Positions 47,680 to 58,527 of a stretch of 64,000 bases of DNA are shown piece by piece. Origin of the DNA: Apostichopus japonicus (lineage: Eukaryota > Echinodermata > Holothuroidea > Aspidochirotida > Stichopodidae); assembly GCF_037975245.1 (NCBI RefSeq), contig NC_092583.1, positions 9,896,764 to 9,960,763 on the forward strand. The letters are read 5' to 3'. Both the position numbers and the translations under genes were made by a program. The notes under the pieces were generated by a model. It was not told the DNA's origin. It was given only the letters and a program-made list of their open reading frames with translations, and did no database searches. Position 1 is the stretch's first letter. Each line of letters starts with the position of its first letter.

Positions 47680-48330
47680 TTTGCTATTCATCAGAACATC
47701 ATATGATAATTAATTTCTGGGATCCAGTATTGGTGCCTGCACATTTTTCCATTCATGAGAACATTATATGATATTTAATTTTTGGGATCCAATATTGGTG
47801 TCTGCACATTTTTCTATTCATGAGAACATGATGTGATTATTCATTTTTGGGATCCAGCACATTTTTCTATTCATGGGAACATTATGTGATAATGAATTTA
47901 TGGAATCCAGTATTGGTGTCTGCACATTTTTCCATTCATGAGAACATTAAATGATAATTAATTTCTGGAATTCAAGAATGTGTTCCTGCACATTTTTCTA
48001 TTCATGAGAACATGGTGTGATTATTAATTTCTGGGATCCAGCACATTTTTCTATTCATGAGAACATTATATGATAATTAATTTCTGGAATTCAAGAATGT
48101 GTTCCTGCACATTTTTCTATTCATGAGAACATGATGTGATTATTAATTTCTGGGATCCAGTATTTGTGCCTGCACATTTTCTATTCATGAGAACATTAAA
48201 TGATGATTAATTTCTGGGATGCAGTATTGGTGTCTGAACAAGTTTCTATTCATCAGAACATTATATGATAATTAATTTCTGGGATCCAGCACATTTTTCT
48301 ATTCATGAGAACATTATATGATAATGATGG
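47680..48330 (+). repeat. Tandem array with alternating long and short units
   Basis: About eleven units, each with TTCTATTCATGAGAACAT, ATGATAATTAATTTCTGGGA and TCCAG. Long units (about 64 bases) carry an added TATTGGTGCCTG; short units (about 52 bases) lack it. Order is roughly L L L S L L S L L L S. GGGATCC is frequent. Non-coding. Confidence 0.9.
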
Positions 48331-48569
48331 TATCAGTGATGACAGTAGCTGCTGGATGAAAAGAGAGCACCGACATTTAACTTGTCTGTCAAATGCCAAT
48401 GTGTGCATTAATGTCGTCTCATTGAAAATATGCATGACAATCTAACGTAGCAAAGGGGGGGGGGGATGAAGGGGGCGACCGGCAACCCTTAAGCAAATTT
48501 TTGTTGTATGTTTTTATGATATCACTAGTAATTTCAAAATAGAAAATGCTTAGATGCAACTTACAAGGC

Positions 48570-48705
48570 CTGGGAAGTGCCATTTCCAGCGATCTGGAAA
48601 AAAAATTCTTGTACGCTCAGTTTCCAGTGCCGAAGCTACGGCTCTAATAGTTTGCCTACAGGTTCGCCCCTCCCTTGGCAAATTCCTCGCTACGCGCCTG
48701 CAGAC
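48570..48705 (+). repeat. TACGCTC dispersed repeat, distant copy
   Basis: GGGAAGTGCCATTTCCAGCG, TTCTTGTACGCTC, and GCCTACAGGTTCGCCCCTCC and CTCGCTACGCGCCTG. Related to the cluster at 45.5-47.3 kb, with a different right half. Confidence 0.6.
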
Positions 48706-48879
48706 ACGCATTATTTCCCTCCGTGCCTCACATTTTTACAACATTGTGAAATTGACAGTGAGCGTTTTGCGACAAGCGTGAATGAGCATTGCTTTCTCGT
48801 GCGCACTAGATGTCAATTTAAAGTTGGATATGACCAATCTATACAGCAAAAAAACGGACATTTATGAGTATCGATTACC

Positions 48880-50290
48880 ATTGGATGTTTAATACTGGAT
48901 ATTTTTCTCAGCTGAAATCCTCTTTTGTCCAATAGTTACCAATGTTACTGGCTAATACAAATATTAGAAAATAATAATTATCTCATATTCACCACTATAC
49001 CATGAACTTATATGTAAAAGTTACCGGCAACATCCATTCAATGTTGCATAACCACTTAACCTGCTGAAACCTCAAAATATTATTACATTATTCTAAAACT
49101 GCTAAAAGACCACAGCACCTTGTAGAGAGCATCATGGTGGGCATTCTTTGTCCATGGCATGATGGAAAATTTAAGAAAATAATAAAGATTTCTTATTCTG
49201 AGAATAATCATGAAATTAAAATGTTGACTGAAGGATATATAGTACTTAATACTGTATTACTGTTTTCATCTGTCAAAATCTTTCTTGTGATGACAAATAT
49301 CATTTTCATCCTACTGGTCGTCATAAATGCCCCAAAATATGCTAGATTAGTCAAATAAGTGGTCACTCATGATTAACCTACAAATAGCAATTTACTGTTC
49401 TGGTCATAACATTTTTATCACCCAGCGAGGCATTTCATTCGCTAAATTTATAATGTCCCTGGGAAACTATTCCAGGGAGGAAGAGACCCCAGAGGAAAAT
49501 ATTATCAACTTGAAAGCTTCAAATCGTTTCTAGGATAGGCTGCCAAAACTCATCAATTTAACTGTCTGTGTTATTCTAAACTCAGAATGCAATATAAATA
49601 TGTCTGCACTTACAAAAACAAAAAATAATTGTAACTAGCTCCGGTCATGTTGAGTCTAGGTTCTTAATCTTTCTTCCATCTTAAAGGTCCCTCAAGACAA
49701 AGAAGATACAGTCACAGACTCCAAAACATAGGGAGTGATACTAATGACCAGCCTAATACCATGGGTTGGTCTGGGGGTAAGTATTCATATTGATTTTCAT
49801 TGTTGAGGTGACCATTGCACCATATTTTTTACCCCTTTTTGGGTAACTTATTTTTAAGTAAGGAAAATATTAACTGGGCACTTAGGCTTTAATATGGTTA
49901 TATCTGTGACAATCTCAGTTATCGATATCTGGACAATGCCACATAATATTCACCAGGATGCTAACTATGTGAAATGGTTGCTCTTTCTATCAGCCAACAA
50001 TCAATTTTCCTCAAAGTATCATTTGAATGTTTATAATGTTAATCTATTGTTTCAAACATTCTAAGAAATCAACCAAACTATGTTGTGCAAAATACAATTT
50101 TTTTAATTATTGAGTTTACGTAGTAAACTAATACATAGTTTTAGTCCCTTCATACGATTGAAAACCCCATAAATCCTACTTTCACGTATCATCAGTTTTT
50201 TTAAATATGTAGGCGGTAACACCTCACTCACTATAAAGTGAGATCAAGTTGATCCCATGCAGTTACACAAACTGTCTGGCTTGATAATAG
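48880..50290. other. No gene supported; sequence downstream of the receptor gene
   Basis: AT-rich. The 74-codon frame at 49134-49358 ends with a hydrophobic stretch but has no recognised family, no splice context and composition like its surroundings. It is not called. Confidence 0.5.
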
Positions 50291-50294
50291 CTGC

Positions 50295-50300
50295 TTTAAT
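50295..50300 (-). promoter_or_regulatory. Possible poly(A) signal ATTAAA of the receptor gene
   Basis: On the minus strand ATTAAA lies about 146 bases after the stop codon. It is the commonest variant of AATAAA, but no AATAAA is seen closer. Low confidence because AT-rich DNA gives such words often. Confidence 0.2.
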
Positions 50301-50445
50301 GGTAAAAAATGGCAAATGTAATATAAAAAAAAGTTCTTTATATATTTCATAAGATACATATTCTTGTAGATTCTGTACAAAAAAAAGATATAAAAAAACC
50401 AAAACATTGAAGATCAAAAGCCTGAAAACATCTGAACAGAAGCGA

Positions 50446-50639
50446 TCACATCTGAGCCGTGGTTAGGATTTTATCCGAGTTCAAGACACTGAATTGGCGT
50501 ATATCGGGTATTTTGGTCATCAGACGAGGAAAGATGGAAGGGTCGTTGGGGTGGTTGACACTGACCCTGGCCTGGAGGGCCTGGATGATGGAAAGCTGGA
50601 TGGTCTCTACATCCCTGGGATATTTGACACCGCTGTGAT
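50446..50639 (-). CDS. Receptor last exon: helices 9-11 and stop
   Basis: Acceptor TTTTGTCAG|ATCACAG completes Asp327; reads [20 protein letters not shown], then [20 protein letters not shown] and [18 protein letters not shown], then TTAQM and TGA (50448-50446). NHPND-x-SIFP-RL-x-K is the helix 9-10 dimerisation region typical of NR1. The chain ends about 13 residues after the IPDIR motif, with no LxxL/EV-type AF-2 helix. Confidence 0.92.
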
Positions 50640-53600
50640 CTGACAAAAGAAAGAAAGAAAAAGGTGTGGTTGAGTACATTTACATGAAAAGGTAAAAAGA
50701 CTATGACCCACAAAGGTGTCAAATGTCAGATGCAGTAAGAAACAGAATTTAACAGCTATGTCAATTCTATCTAAGACAGTGATCATTTCAATCGAGCATC
50801 AGAAGCCATCTTGAGATGGCATCAAAAACAAAACGAGTGTCCACTGGTAAGCTGAGCCCGAGTGGGCGCCCCATAGAAATGAACACAACAAATTCATAGA
50901 AATTATCTGCCTTGGTCACTATAGCAATGACAAAAAAAATTGATTACTAGCTTCATGTTTAAAGTGCTCACCTGAAGAAAACAGTAAGATGGCCGTAAAC
51001 AACGCGACTTCGCACGCACTCAGATTCAGCGTCCTGAACTTCAGGGCAAAGTCCACGACTTCGCTGGTGATTTCTAAAATCGGGTCAGCTTTCTCCTCCA
51101 GCGACTTCTGCAAGATCTGCTGGCATCTCTCCAGGGCAGCCACGTGATCGGAGCTCATGATGGAAAATTGCGAGAGTCTAACGAGCAGGATCTCCAGCGA
51201 GCTGCCTTTCAATATATTGATCTGGTCGTCTTTATCCAGCGTCAAAAATCCCGGTATCAGCTTTGCAAACGAGATGATCTGCGTCACAGACGCCGTCAGA
51301 TTATTCTCGATTATGTCCAAGATGAACCCTAACTTCACCTCCGAGGGTTCGGGTTTCCTTTTCGCTCTGTGGTCCGCGGTCGCTTCGGAGCTCCCCGACC
51401 GAATTTGAGTTCTTTCCAGATATGAAATCATGTTTTCCTTCTCGTCAGGACTTCCTGTCTCTTGATCCTCGGATGAGATTATGGTCGAGAATGACTTACT
51501 GATCCAGCTCTGTGAGAGATGGAGAAGAAGAAGATGAAAACTGAGTTAAATGTGATGAAACTTCATTCATTTCCAATTATTTTGTAGTCACTTTTAGCAT
51601 ATGCATAAAAATTCTTGCATTTTATTTACAAGTAAACTCTGCAAGACCCAAATCAAATATGTAAACAATCAAATATATCGCCTAAAATAATCTGACGACA
51701 ACGTTTTGTGAGATCCTTTGAGCTTAATCATTCCCTTCTCATTTTTCTGCTGCTTTTTATTTAAAGTCAGGTAGTACAGAAAACATCCTTAACAAGAACT
51801 TTAAAAAAAAAAAAAAAGCTTGATTCGGAGCAAACACATTAGATCGAATTGGAAGCAAATTTATATACTTCGAGTAGACCAAAAGGCCTCGTTCTTACCG
51901 TTGATCGCTCTGAAACTTTCTCTGTGATGGATTTATCCCAGACGGTTTTCTTCTGGGCATCGTGTATGCTCAGGATCAGATGTTCCATCTTCATCTGCAG
52001 GTCATCCTCCATCTTGGAGGAGGCGGAGGAGGTAGGTGATTTCGGTGACGTTGGCACTCGTGTACCCTTTGGTTTACACTTCTTCGGACATCTCCCCAAT
52101 CTGACCGCTGAGAAAATAATCAACCAGCAATTTAATTTTTATAAAAGGTCATCACAGTATTGGCCACAAATTTGCCAAAGGTTACGCACACAAAATATTT
52201 CTAGACGTTTCCAAAGAGTAGTTTCCTGGAAGAGTTTGATGCCGAAAAGTATCTCAAAACATCAAGGATTGTTACACTAGCCGATGTTAAAGTGTCTCAG
52301 TGTTAGTAACTACTTTCAGAGTAGCTGTATAAAATGTGTGTTGATATTTGATTATGGGTGACCATTTTCTGAATTTCTAGCATATTTATATCATTTGGCA
52401 TACATCACACTTTCTTCAGATTAGCTAAACTGATAAAATGAGGTAGGTCCCTATGGTAGACTATTGTGCTGAGCTTAGCAATTTTTTTCACAGGGAAGCT
52501 TCAGGGAGACAAAGTAACATGGTGAAAACCAGATTGTTTCAGTATGATCAACAGTAAATAATTTAAAGTAGGGAACAATCTTTATTTTGGACCTGCAAGC
52601 CATTACCAAATTGCCGTGAATCAATCACGCATTACCGTCAATGCCTGATTAATTCGTTAATATGACCGACTTCCATTTGAAATTGTGAAATACGCAAGAT
52701 AATGGCGTGAAGTTTTCAATAACTTGCAAACTCATTAACTTTGCTGTTTAGTAATCAATGAATATTCACAATCGAGGTCAGAAGGAGGGTCAGACACAAA
52801 TGTAACTGCATGGCTATCCCGAAGTACAAACTTGACAAGGAGTAGTTGGCAACCTATCCCTGGGAACTAAATTAGCCTTTTGCCAGCTTAAACTATTGCA
52901 ATCTGATATTTTCCTTTCCGATTCTCGCTCTTTGAACTTCAGCGTTCCAACGTTGCTCTCGCTTTCTTTCTTTCTTTCGTTTGTGGGGTGGGCAACTTTC
53001 GTCCGTTTGGCGTCCGAGCAATGTTGTCTGCGCATAAAGTGTGCTGCATACCTATACTGTGGATGCATTCCACATATTGTATGTGCGGTTCTATACTGCG
53101 AAAATTGATTATACATGTACCCCCTCTGTGATTGCTAATACTACTTCAATGACTCAATAGCATTTTGCAATACTTGCTTCCTGCTCATTGGCTGTTTTGA
53201 AACGCCCGTGAATTATGAAGTAGGCTACTGGAAATTGGGTGGCAATTTAAACACGAAAATAGCGACCAAAAGAGACCTTGTCAATCGTTATTCTTCAGGC
53301 AATTACTCGCTAATTAATTAGTGAATATATGTGCATGCGAAACTGGACATAGAAGTAGTATTTACGGACAGAGTAGTGAATGAACGGAAGCAGGTCACTT
53401 CGCCCAACTGCCATTTCGCCCAACCAGCCTGGTCATTTCGCTCAACCAGCCTGGTCATTTCGCCCAACCAGCCTGGTCATTTCGCCCAACCAGCCTGCTT
53501 AGACTCTGATCGATATCGAGCGGACCTCACTTTATTTACCTACCACGAAGTAACATAACCCAAAATAAATCAAACTGAACTATAGTGAAATAGAAAAAGT

Positions 53601-56255
53601 ATTATTATTCTGACTGAATATTAGTAAAAAAAAGGTTGGGCGAAATGACCAACAAGGTTGGGTGAAATGACCATGCTGGTTGGGTGAAATGACCAGGCTG
53701 GTTGGGCGAAATGACCAGATTGGTTGGGCGAAATGGTTGTTGGGCGAAGTGACCAGAAAGCGAATGAACGGCCAAAACTGCCCTGATAGGATAAAACACA
53801 GTGTTTGAGATTTCAAACTATGAATCCTACTTCAGATATCCTACTTCAGTAATACTCAGACAGTTTCCAAAGTTTCCCAAAATCAGTGACTAAATGTAAA
53901 TAGAACCAGATTTTTCATTTACAGCGACTGAAACGATCATTTCCCTTTACAAAAATCTACTTAAACATTTCCACCTTAGAATCTACAGAAACTGAAATAA
54001 TTTAAAGTCCTCTTATGTTTTCTTCCATGTAAGTTAAATCACACAGGACCAACACAACTTAAAAATTAACCAATGAGATTCCATCTACATAATGGAGTGC
54101 ATACATAAATACTGTGCTCCTTTAAGACTTAACCAACATTACACAAATCACCCGACTTCAGTGTGAACTATCGGCCAATATTTACAATGCCCGCTTCAGA
54201 AGCTAATTTGAAAGCTACTTCTTCTCCTCTTTGCTTTTTTTTTCTTGTCAAAATTCCCTCCGCCAAGTTCTTTGATGCCTGAATGAGAAACCCAAGTGGG
54301 TGACCCACTTTTTAAATATACAGGTAATCCATGGGGAAACTTCCCTTTTTACTTAACCAAGTAATAATACCTTTATATACAAAACACGGGGTTCACCATG
54401 CATATAGCTTGTACTTTCCAGAACAAAGAGGTAAACAGAATAATGAAAAAGAAAAAAAAATTCCCATTACATATGTGAAAATGTGATTGATTGTAACACT
54501 TGATGAAAAACTGACGGTTTTAACATTTTCTGTAATGGAATTCCTATGCAGTTTTGAATACAACCCCCCCCCCACCCATCAGATGAAGCTGGTTTATGAG
54601 TGGGTACTTAATGAAACAGTACTAATCCTCCAAATTTTTGTCACCCTGACACTTCTTTGCTACCATTAATGTCATGTAAAAACAAAGTTTGTAAAAAAAA
54701 ATGTAAAAACAATGTTTGGGAAACATGCTCTACTTGTATTGATTAGCCAAGCTACAGTAAAAATATTGTATGTTATGTTAGGGATGGGATTTTAAGTGTA
54801 GTATAACATCTATTAAAATCAATTTAAAAAAAAAACCTGCTTTAAAGCAACGTTTCATTGATGTATCAGTACAGTGCACCCCTCTCCCATGCCAACTAAT
54901 GACCTGTGAAATGAATGGCAACATACAGTAGACTGGAAACTAGTTATGACATTCACCCATCCCCCCACCACCCCCCCCCACCAAAAAAAAACCAAACATT
55001 GACTCAGTATAAATTATGAGGCCATATCGAATTTGATTCACTTAAGACAACCTTTCCGATGTATCTACGAGTAAAATTTCCGATTTTATCATCATCTGTA
55101 AGGCATTTCCGAAGGTGATTAGAACTGGACACCTCTAGAGTATTTAAAGCTTACCATCCTTTGACATGCCGAGGGAGAGGCACTTCTTTAGTCTGCAGTA
55201 CTGGCAACGATTTCTGTTGATCCGCATGACCAGGCACTCGTCGCCTTTCGCACACTCTCGGTACTTGACGTTGTGCTGGATACTTCTTCTAAAGAACCCC
55301 TGAAGAAGAACAGAGCCAATTAAAGGTTTATAAAGGGAAACGACGTCAGCATCTCTGAATACCACATGACCGAACAATGAAGTCACCCAATCGGAGGAAA
55401 AACCGCAAACAGGTACAATCGGACGTGGGCAGATGACTCACAGGCGCACGCTTTTGTGGTGAGGTAAAAAGAATTCAAAACGTGCCATTGTTGGAGTGAA
55501 ACTGCATGATCCAATTTCGGCGGCAAATTCCTAAAATTAAGTTGAATGGGGGGCCCAAAAGGGTTTGAGCATTTGATTTTTAATTGAAACCCCTTTATTC
55601 TTTTCTTTTTTTTTTAACTTGAAAATTAGTCAAATTTTAAAGTTCGATTGGTACATTGCCAACTAGAAATATTACAGAAGTTTGGTCAAGTGTGTGGTGT
55701 TGTTTGTGTCACGAGAGTGCCAAACAAAGCTTACAATAAACATACCAAACTGAAAATTCATCTAAACAATTCAGTGTATCATCACCACCACAATATGGTG
55801 GCAGCGGTGGGAATTTATTATCTGCCTATTTTTATTCTATTTTCTGCCTACAAGAACCGCTCTGCTTGACACTTTCACAGTACTACAGTCATACCACACA
55901 GAATGTGGCACATGAATGTGAACCATTGAGAGACATTTGTTATGCAACCCAATATAACATTTCAGCATCCTGTTGGAGCCAGTACTTAACTTTGCAAAAA
56001 TCTCGGTCATAAATTTGACCTGTACATAAGACCTTATCAGGCAACATGAAATGGTGACCTTGTGTTATGAATACTGAGAAACATTTTCCAATTAGACAAA
56101 ATTGGTTAATAAGAGTGAAAAAATTTGTAAAAAACATGTTCTCTTCAGCCGTCTTAGGTTCAGCTTACCTTACAGCCTTCGCAGGCGTGGACTCCGTAAT
56201 GAAAACCGGAGGCTCGGTCTCCGCATATCCGGCAAAGAATGGTGTATCCGGTCAT
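50446..56255 (-). CDS. Nuclear receptor, REV-ERB/E75-like (NR1D-like), five coding exons
   Basis: Reconstructed from joined exons 56255-56169, 55299-55155, 52107-51899, 51509-50972 and 50639-50446: 1173 bases, 390 residues plus stop. Phases agree at every junction and all introns are GT...AG. Residues 8-69 form two C4 zinc fingers (Cys 8, 11, 25, 28; 45, 51, 61, 64) with P-box CEGCKG and D-box spacing of five, as in REV-ERB and E75. The finger is followed by [14 protein letters not shown], which matches the C-terminal extension that reads bases 5' of an AGGTCA half-site. Residues about 100-205 are a polar hinge. The ligand-binding domain (about 206-390) has the family signature FAKLIPGF...[10 protein letters not shown] (228-248) and [14 protein letters not shown] (about 313-330). 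It stops after helix 11, so the AF-2 helix needed to recruit coactivators is missing, as in REV-ERB, which is a repressor. The A/B domain is only seven residues. Expected role: nuclear, binding AGGTCA-type sites as monomer or dimer and repressing. PPAR is less likely because its D-box has spacing three. Confidence 0.9.
50640..50971 (-). other. Receptor intron between exons 5 and 6 (332 bases)
   Basis: GTGAGC...GTCAG borders. No features seen inside. Confidence 0.8.
50972..51509 (-). CDS. Receptor exon: most of the ligand-binding domain
   Basis: Acceptor CTCTCACAG|AGCTGG; donor TTCAG|GTGAGC. 179 codons plus one base. It starts with an acidic linker ([13 protein letters not shown]), then helices 1-8. 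Visible motifs: [32 protein letters not shown] and [14 protein letters not shown]. The part between helices 5 and 7 (about 259-285) does not show the beta-turn sequence of REV-ERB and is the most divergent area. It is a long stretch open in a single frame, in contrast to its surroundings. Confidence 0.92.
51510..51898 (-). other. Receptor intron between exons 4 and 5 (389 bases)
   Basis: GTAAGA...TCACAG borders; purine/pyrimidine-biased tract next to the acceptor (CTTCTTCTTCTCC). No features seen inside. Confidence 0.8.
51899..52107 (-). CDS. Receptor exon: C-terminal extension and hinge
   Basis: Acceptor TTTTCTCAG|CGGTCAG completes the codon for Ala; donor ACG|GTAAGA. Codes [16 protein letters not shown], then a Ser/Pro/Thr-rich stretch ([12 protein letters not shown]) and a predicted helical [16 protein letters not shown]. 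The Ser/Pro run is a likely phosphorylation-prone hinge (inference). The sequence is Cys-containing where REV-ERB has I/R, unlike typical GRIPK. Confidence 0.88.
52355..52400 (+). repeat. Short dispersed block (TTTCTAGCATATTT)
   Basis: GGGTGACCATTTTCTGAATT followed by TCTAGCATATTT matches 63029-63062 almost exactly; a weaker match is at about 33390. Non-coding. Confidence 0.5.
53391..53756. repeat. Inverted pair of 22-bp minisatellites in receptor intron
   Basis: Left (53391-53497): CATTTCGCCCAACCAGCCTGGT in about four copies, led by GGTCACTTCGCCCAAC. Right (53634-53756): the inverse, GGTTGGGCGAAATGACC, in about five copies, ending GGGCGAAGTGACC. The lead and end motifs are also inverse of each other, so the whole is one palindrome with a loop of about 135 bases. 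Confidence 0.9.
55155..55299 (-). CDS. Receptor exon with second zinc finger
   Basis: Acceptor CTTCTTCAG|GGGTTC; donor GATG|GTAAGC. Codes [16 protein letters not shown], then [16 protein letters not shown] and [16 protein letters not shown], leaving one base of the next codon. NRNRCQYCR-x-KKC is characteristic of NR1 receptors. The split between the two fingers after CEGCK is a conserved intron position in many nuclear receptors. Confidence 0.92.
55300..56168 (-). other. Receptor intron between exons 2 and 3 (869 bases)
   Basis: GTAAGC...TTCAG borders, splitting the DNA-binding domain between the fingers. AT-rich with a poly-T/A run at about 55603-55616. No other feature. Confidence 0.8.
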
Positions 56256-56289
56256 TATGGACACCGGTCAAAATCTGTCCGCAGATTAT
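56169..56289 (-). CDS. Receptor exon with start codon and first zinc finger
   Basis: Acceptor TTTCAG ends at 56290, so the exon begins at 56289 with a 34-base leader, then ATG at 56255-56253 (A at -3). An in-frame TGA (56270-56268) stands 12 bases before the ATG with no AG acceptor in between, so this start is forced. It codes [20 protein letters not shown] then GVHACEGCK and ends at donor AAG|GTAAGC. The leader means at least one upstream non-coding exon. Confidence 0.88.
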
Positions 56290-56299
56290 CTGAAATTTT

Positions 56300-58440
56300 A
56301 AGGAAACAAAATAGTTTTGCACGTGTACCGTAGCTAAGATAAAAAAACTCAACGCTCGTGGCTTGGAATATTGTGAAAAATACTTCCACCTGAAACATAA
56401 TGAGGCTCCCAGTAAACAGAAAGATATAACATGTAATATTCAATGATACAGATCAACACAAAAAGCGTTTGCACACAGTTCAAAGTTGTCTTGCACCGAT
56501 AGGGTATGTTTATTATCGACAAACAAACAGCACCTCTCTTCTGACACTTTTTAATTATGCCGCCTTTATCGTTAAGGAATAAACACTTAAAAACAGGTTC
56601 CATGCTTCTGACACATGGTTGTCACACCGTTGCAAAAGCCAATCGATCTTTGCACAGTTTCTTGAAGAAGACATCTAACGAAAGTTTGAGCTATCTCCAA
56701 ATTTCCAGGGAATGATTTAGTGTTTCAAATCTTGTGTAGCAGGTTTTGAAGGCTCCGAATTTTGTCTCATGTGAAAGAATGTTTCCTATGGACAAAGACT
56801 GCTATAAAGCATTTGCACTTAAATTGCAATTTGCCCATTTTACATATATAGAATATTTGCATGGACGGACGATACTGATTGGATAAACTATTCCCTTATT
56901 ACATCATCACAAAAACGAAAGCCTCAGAGCTGAACATGATATCGTAAGAGTTTAATTTGTCTTAGGAGAAGCTGAGCCAGGCTATGGCGGGATCCTAACC
57001 ATTGAAGGATAACGCAGCTGAGTACTGTAGTACCGTAGCCTATCGGGATGCTTTAAATCATTTCTTACCATTTTTGAATGACCTTGAATGACCTTTGATG
57101 AAGAGATATTCTGACAGCAGGCAATGTTACAATTATTTGAAAAAACATGCCACACATTTAGTTAGTTCGTTGAGAACCCCATCTCTATGTCTTGTCCTTA
57201 ACTTGGGATATAATTATAAAATTTAAGTTTAACCAATTTTGACCGGCTAAATCTTCTCACTTATTCAGGAAAGTGGATTACAGTAGATACACATGAAAAG
57301 TCAAACACATCTTGTAGACCATCTAATGTGACCATCTAATGCTTTCATGATGCTATTTTAGCTTTAACCAACTATCCACACACCGAAACATATATACAAT
57401 ACACTTAGCGTAGACAACACAGATGAAATAAACCGCTAGACTTTACGTGAACTCCCTTCGAGTATCATCATTATCACAGAGACTGGTCTGGCCTAGATAT
57501 AAACCAGAGGTAAACCTTACCTCCACACGTGGGGATCATGCGATTCCTTGGAAACACTCACGTGGTGTAGTACACCATGTTTACACACTTGTAATGCTTT
57601 TGTATAAACTCAGAAATGAATATGTACCTCATCTGATTACTCTCCAGATGCACTCTTATTCCCACAAGTGAACTTTGGTCCCAAAGTGCACTTGGCAACA
57701 GTTTCTAAGGTGGGAATTTTCCTGTGTTCTACTCCAGAAAGGTCATGATACAGTTAACATGGCATTCGGGCATGCAGTTTATCTCAATTACAGATACGAA
57801 TTAAGGTGGCATATGTGAATAAAATTTTGGAGTAAAAGGGGTAAAATGGATTTTGGCATACTGTATTATTATGTATAGGCTGTCTGGAACAAAATCATGA
57901 AGTAGTAAGTACTGGGACATTCTTTTGTTAAACTGATGAATAAAAGTGCAATCTAAAAATAAATTTACAAAGCATGATGAAAAAAGTTGGCATTGAAAAT
58001 GGACTGCTACTTTAACTTAAAGCAATAATTAAGGCAGCACACTAGCCTAGGTTTTTGATCTGGTCGCTTTAAACAGATTCAAAGAGGCCATATAGCTTTA
58101 TAACTTAATCAAACACCTATGGTGATTACTTAACGCCTTTCATAGATTCACACCTGACACTTCCCAGTGGATTTATTCATTGTATATCATAGATTTCAAA
58201 CGGTACAGCAGTGCTATATGTAACTATAGACAGCTTTTGTCGGTCATGCGATGATAAACCTAACATTTCCAGAATGTACAGTATATATACTGTCCTGTCC
58301 AACAAATTCCCCATAAAGAGATTCAAGAAGGAAACCGTTATCATGTGCTGCTTGAACACTGCAAACTAATATTTTTCAGGATCCATTAATTTCTTATCCT
58401 TCTGTTTTTCTTGTAACACATCAAAAGCCTTAGAATGCAG
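56300..58440. other. Presumed first intron or 5' flank, proximal part
   Basis: AT-rich without recognised coding sequence. 57062-57105 has TTGAATGACCTTGAATGACC and TTTGATG, two spaced TGACC half-sites. 58276-58291 is a short palindrome ACAGTATATATACTGT. Confidence 0.5.
57873..57957 (+). repeat. Short dispersed block, partner of 61651-61732
   Basis: GGCTGTCTGGAACAAAATC, TACTGGGACATTCTTTTG and AAAGTGCAATCTAA match GGCAGTCTGGAACAAATCG, TAATGGGACATTTTGGTC and TAAGTGCAGTCTAA in the other copy. Confidence 0.5.
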
Positions 58441-58452
58441 CGGCCCTGGAAT

Positions 58453-58527
58453 CCAGTCTCTCCCTCCCCATCCCTCCCTCCCTCTCCCCTCTGCCACCCC
58501 CTCCCCTCCCCTTACCATCCACCTCCC
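58453..58527 (-). other. Long polypyrimidine tract (purine on gene strand)
   Basis: CTCTCCCTCCCCATCCCTCC and further C/T runs, with only a few A/G. On the minus strand this is G/A-rich and could form triplex or G-quadruplex structures. Confidence 0.6.

Larger units (their letters stand above)
52108..55154 (-). other. Receptor intron between exons 3 and 4 (3047 bases)
   Basis: GTAAGC...TTCTCAG borders. It contains the inverted pair of minisatellites at 53391-53756, a C-rich run at 54564-54580 and one at 54958-54982, and a short dispersed block at 52355-52400 that recurs at 63020-63062. The open frames in it (for example 53331-53816) come from those repeats. Confidence 0.8.

Noticed and set aside
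49134-49358. 74-codon frame with a hydrophobic C-terminal segment
   Set aside because: A single possible membrane segment in AT-rich DNA is expected by chance; no family, no initiation or splice context.
51144-51408. Plus-strand open frames opposite the ligand-binding domain exon
   Set aside because: They are shadows of the receptor exon in antisense.
50446-56255. Assignment as PPAR or RAR
   Set aside because: The D-box has five residues between the cysteines as in REV-ERB/E75 whereas PPAR has three; the P-box and C-terminal end also fit NR1D better.
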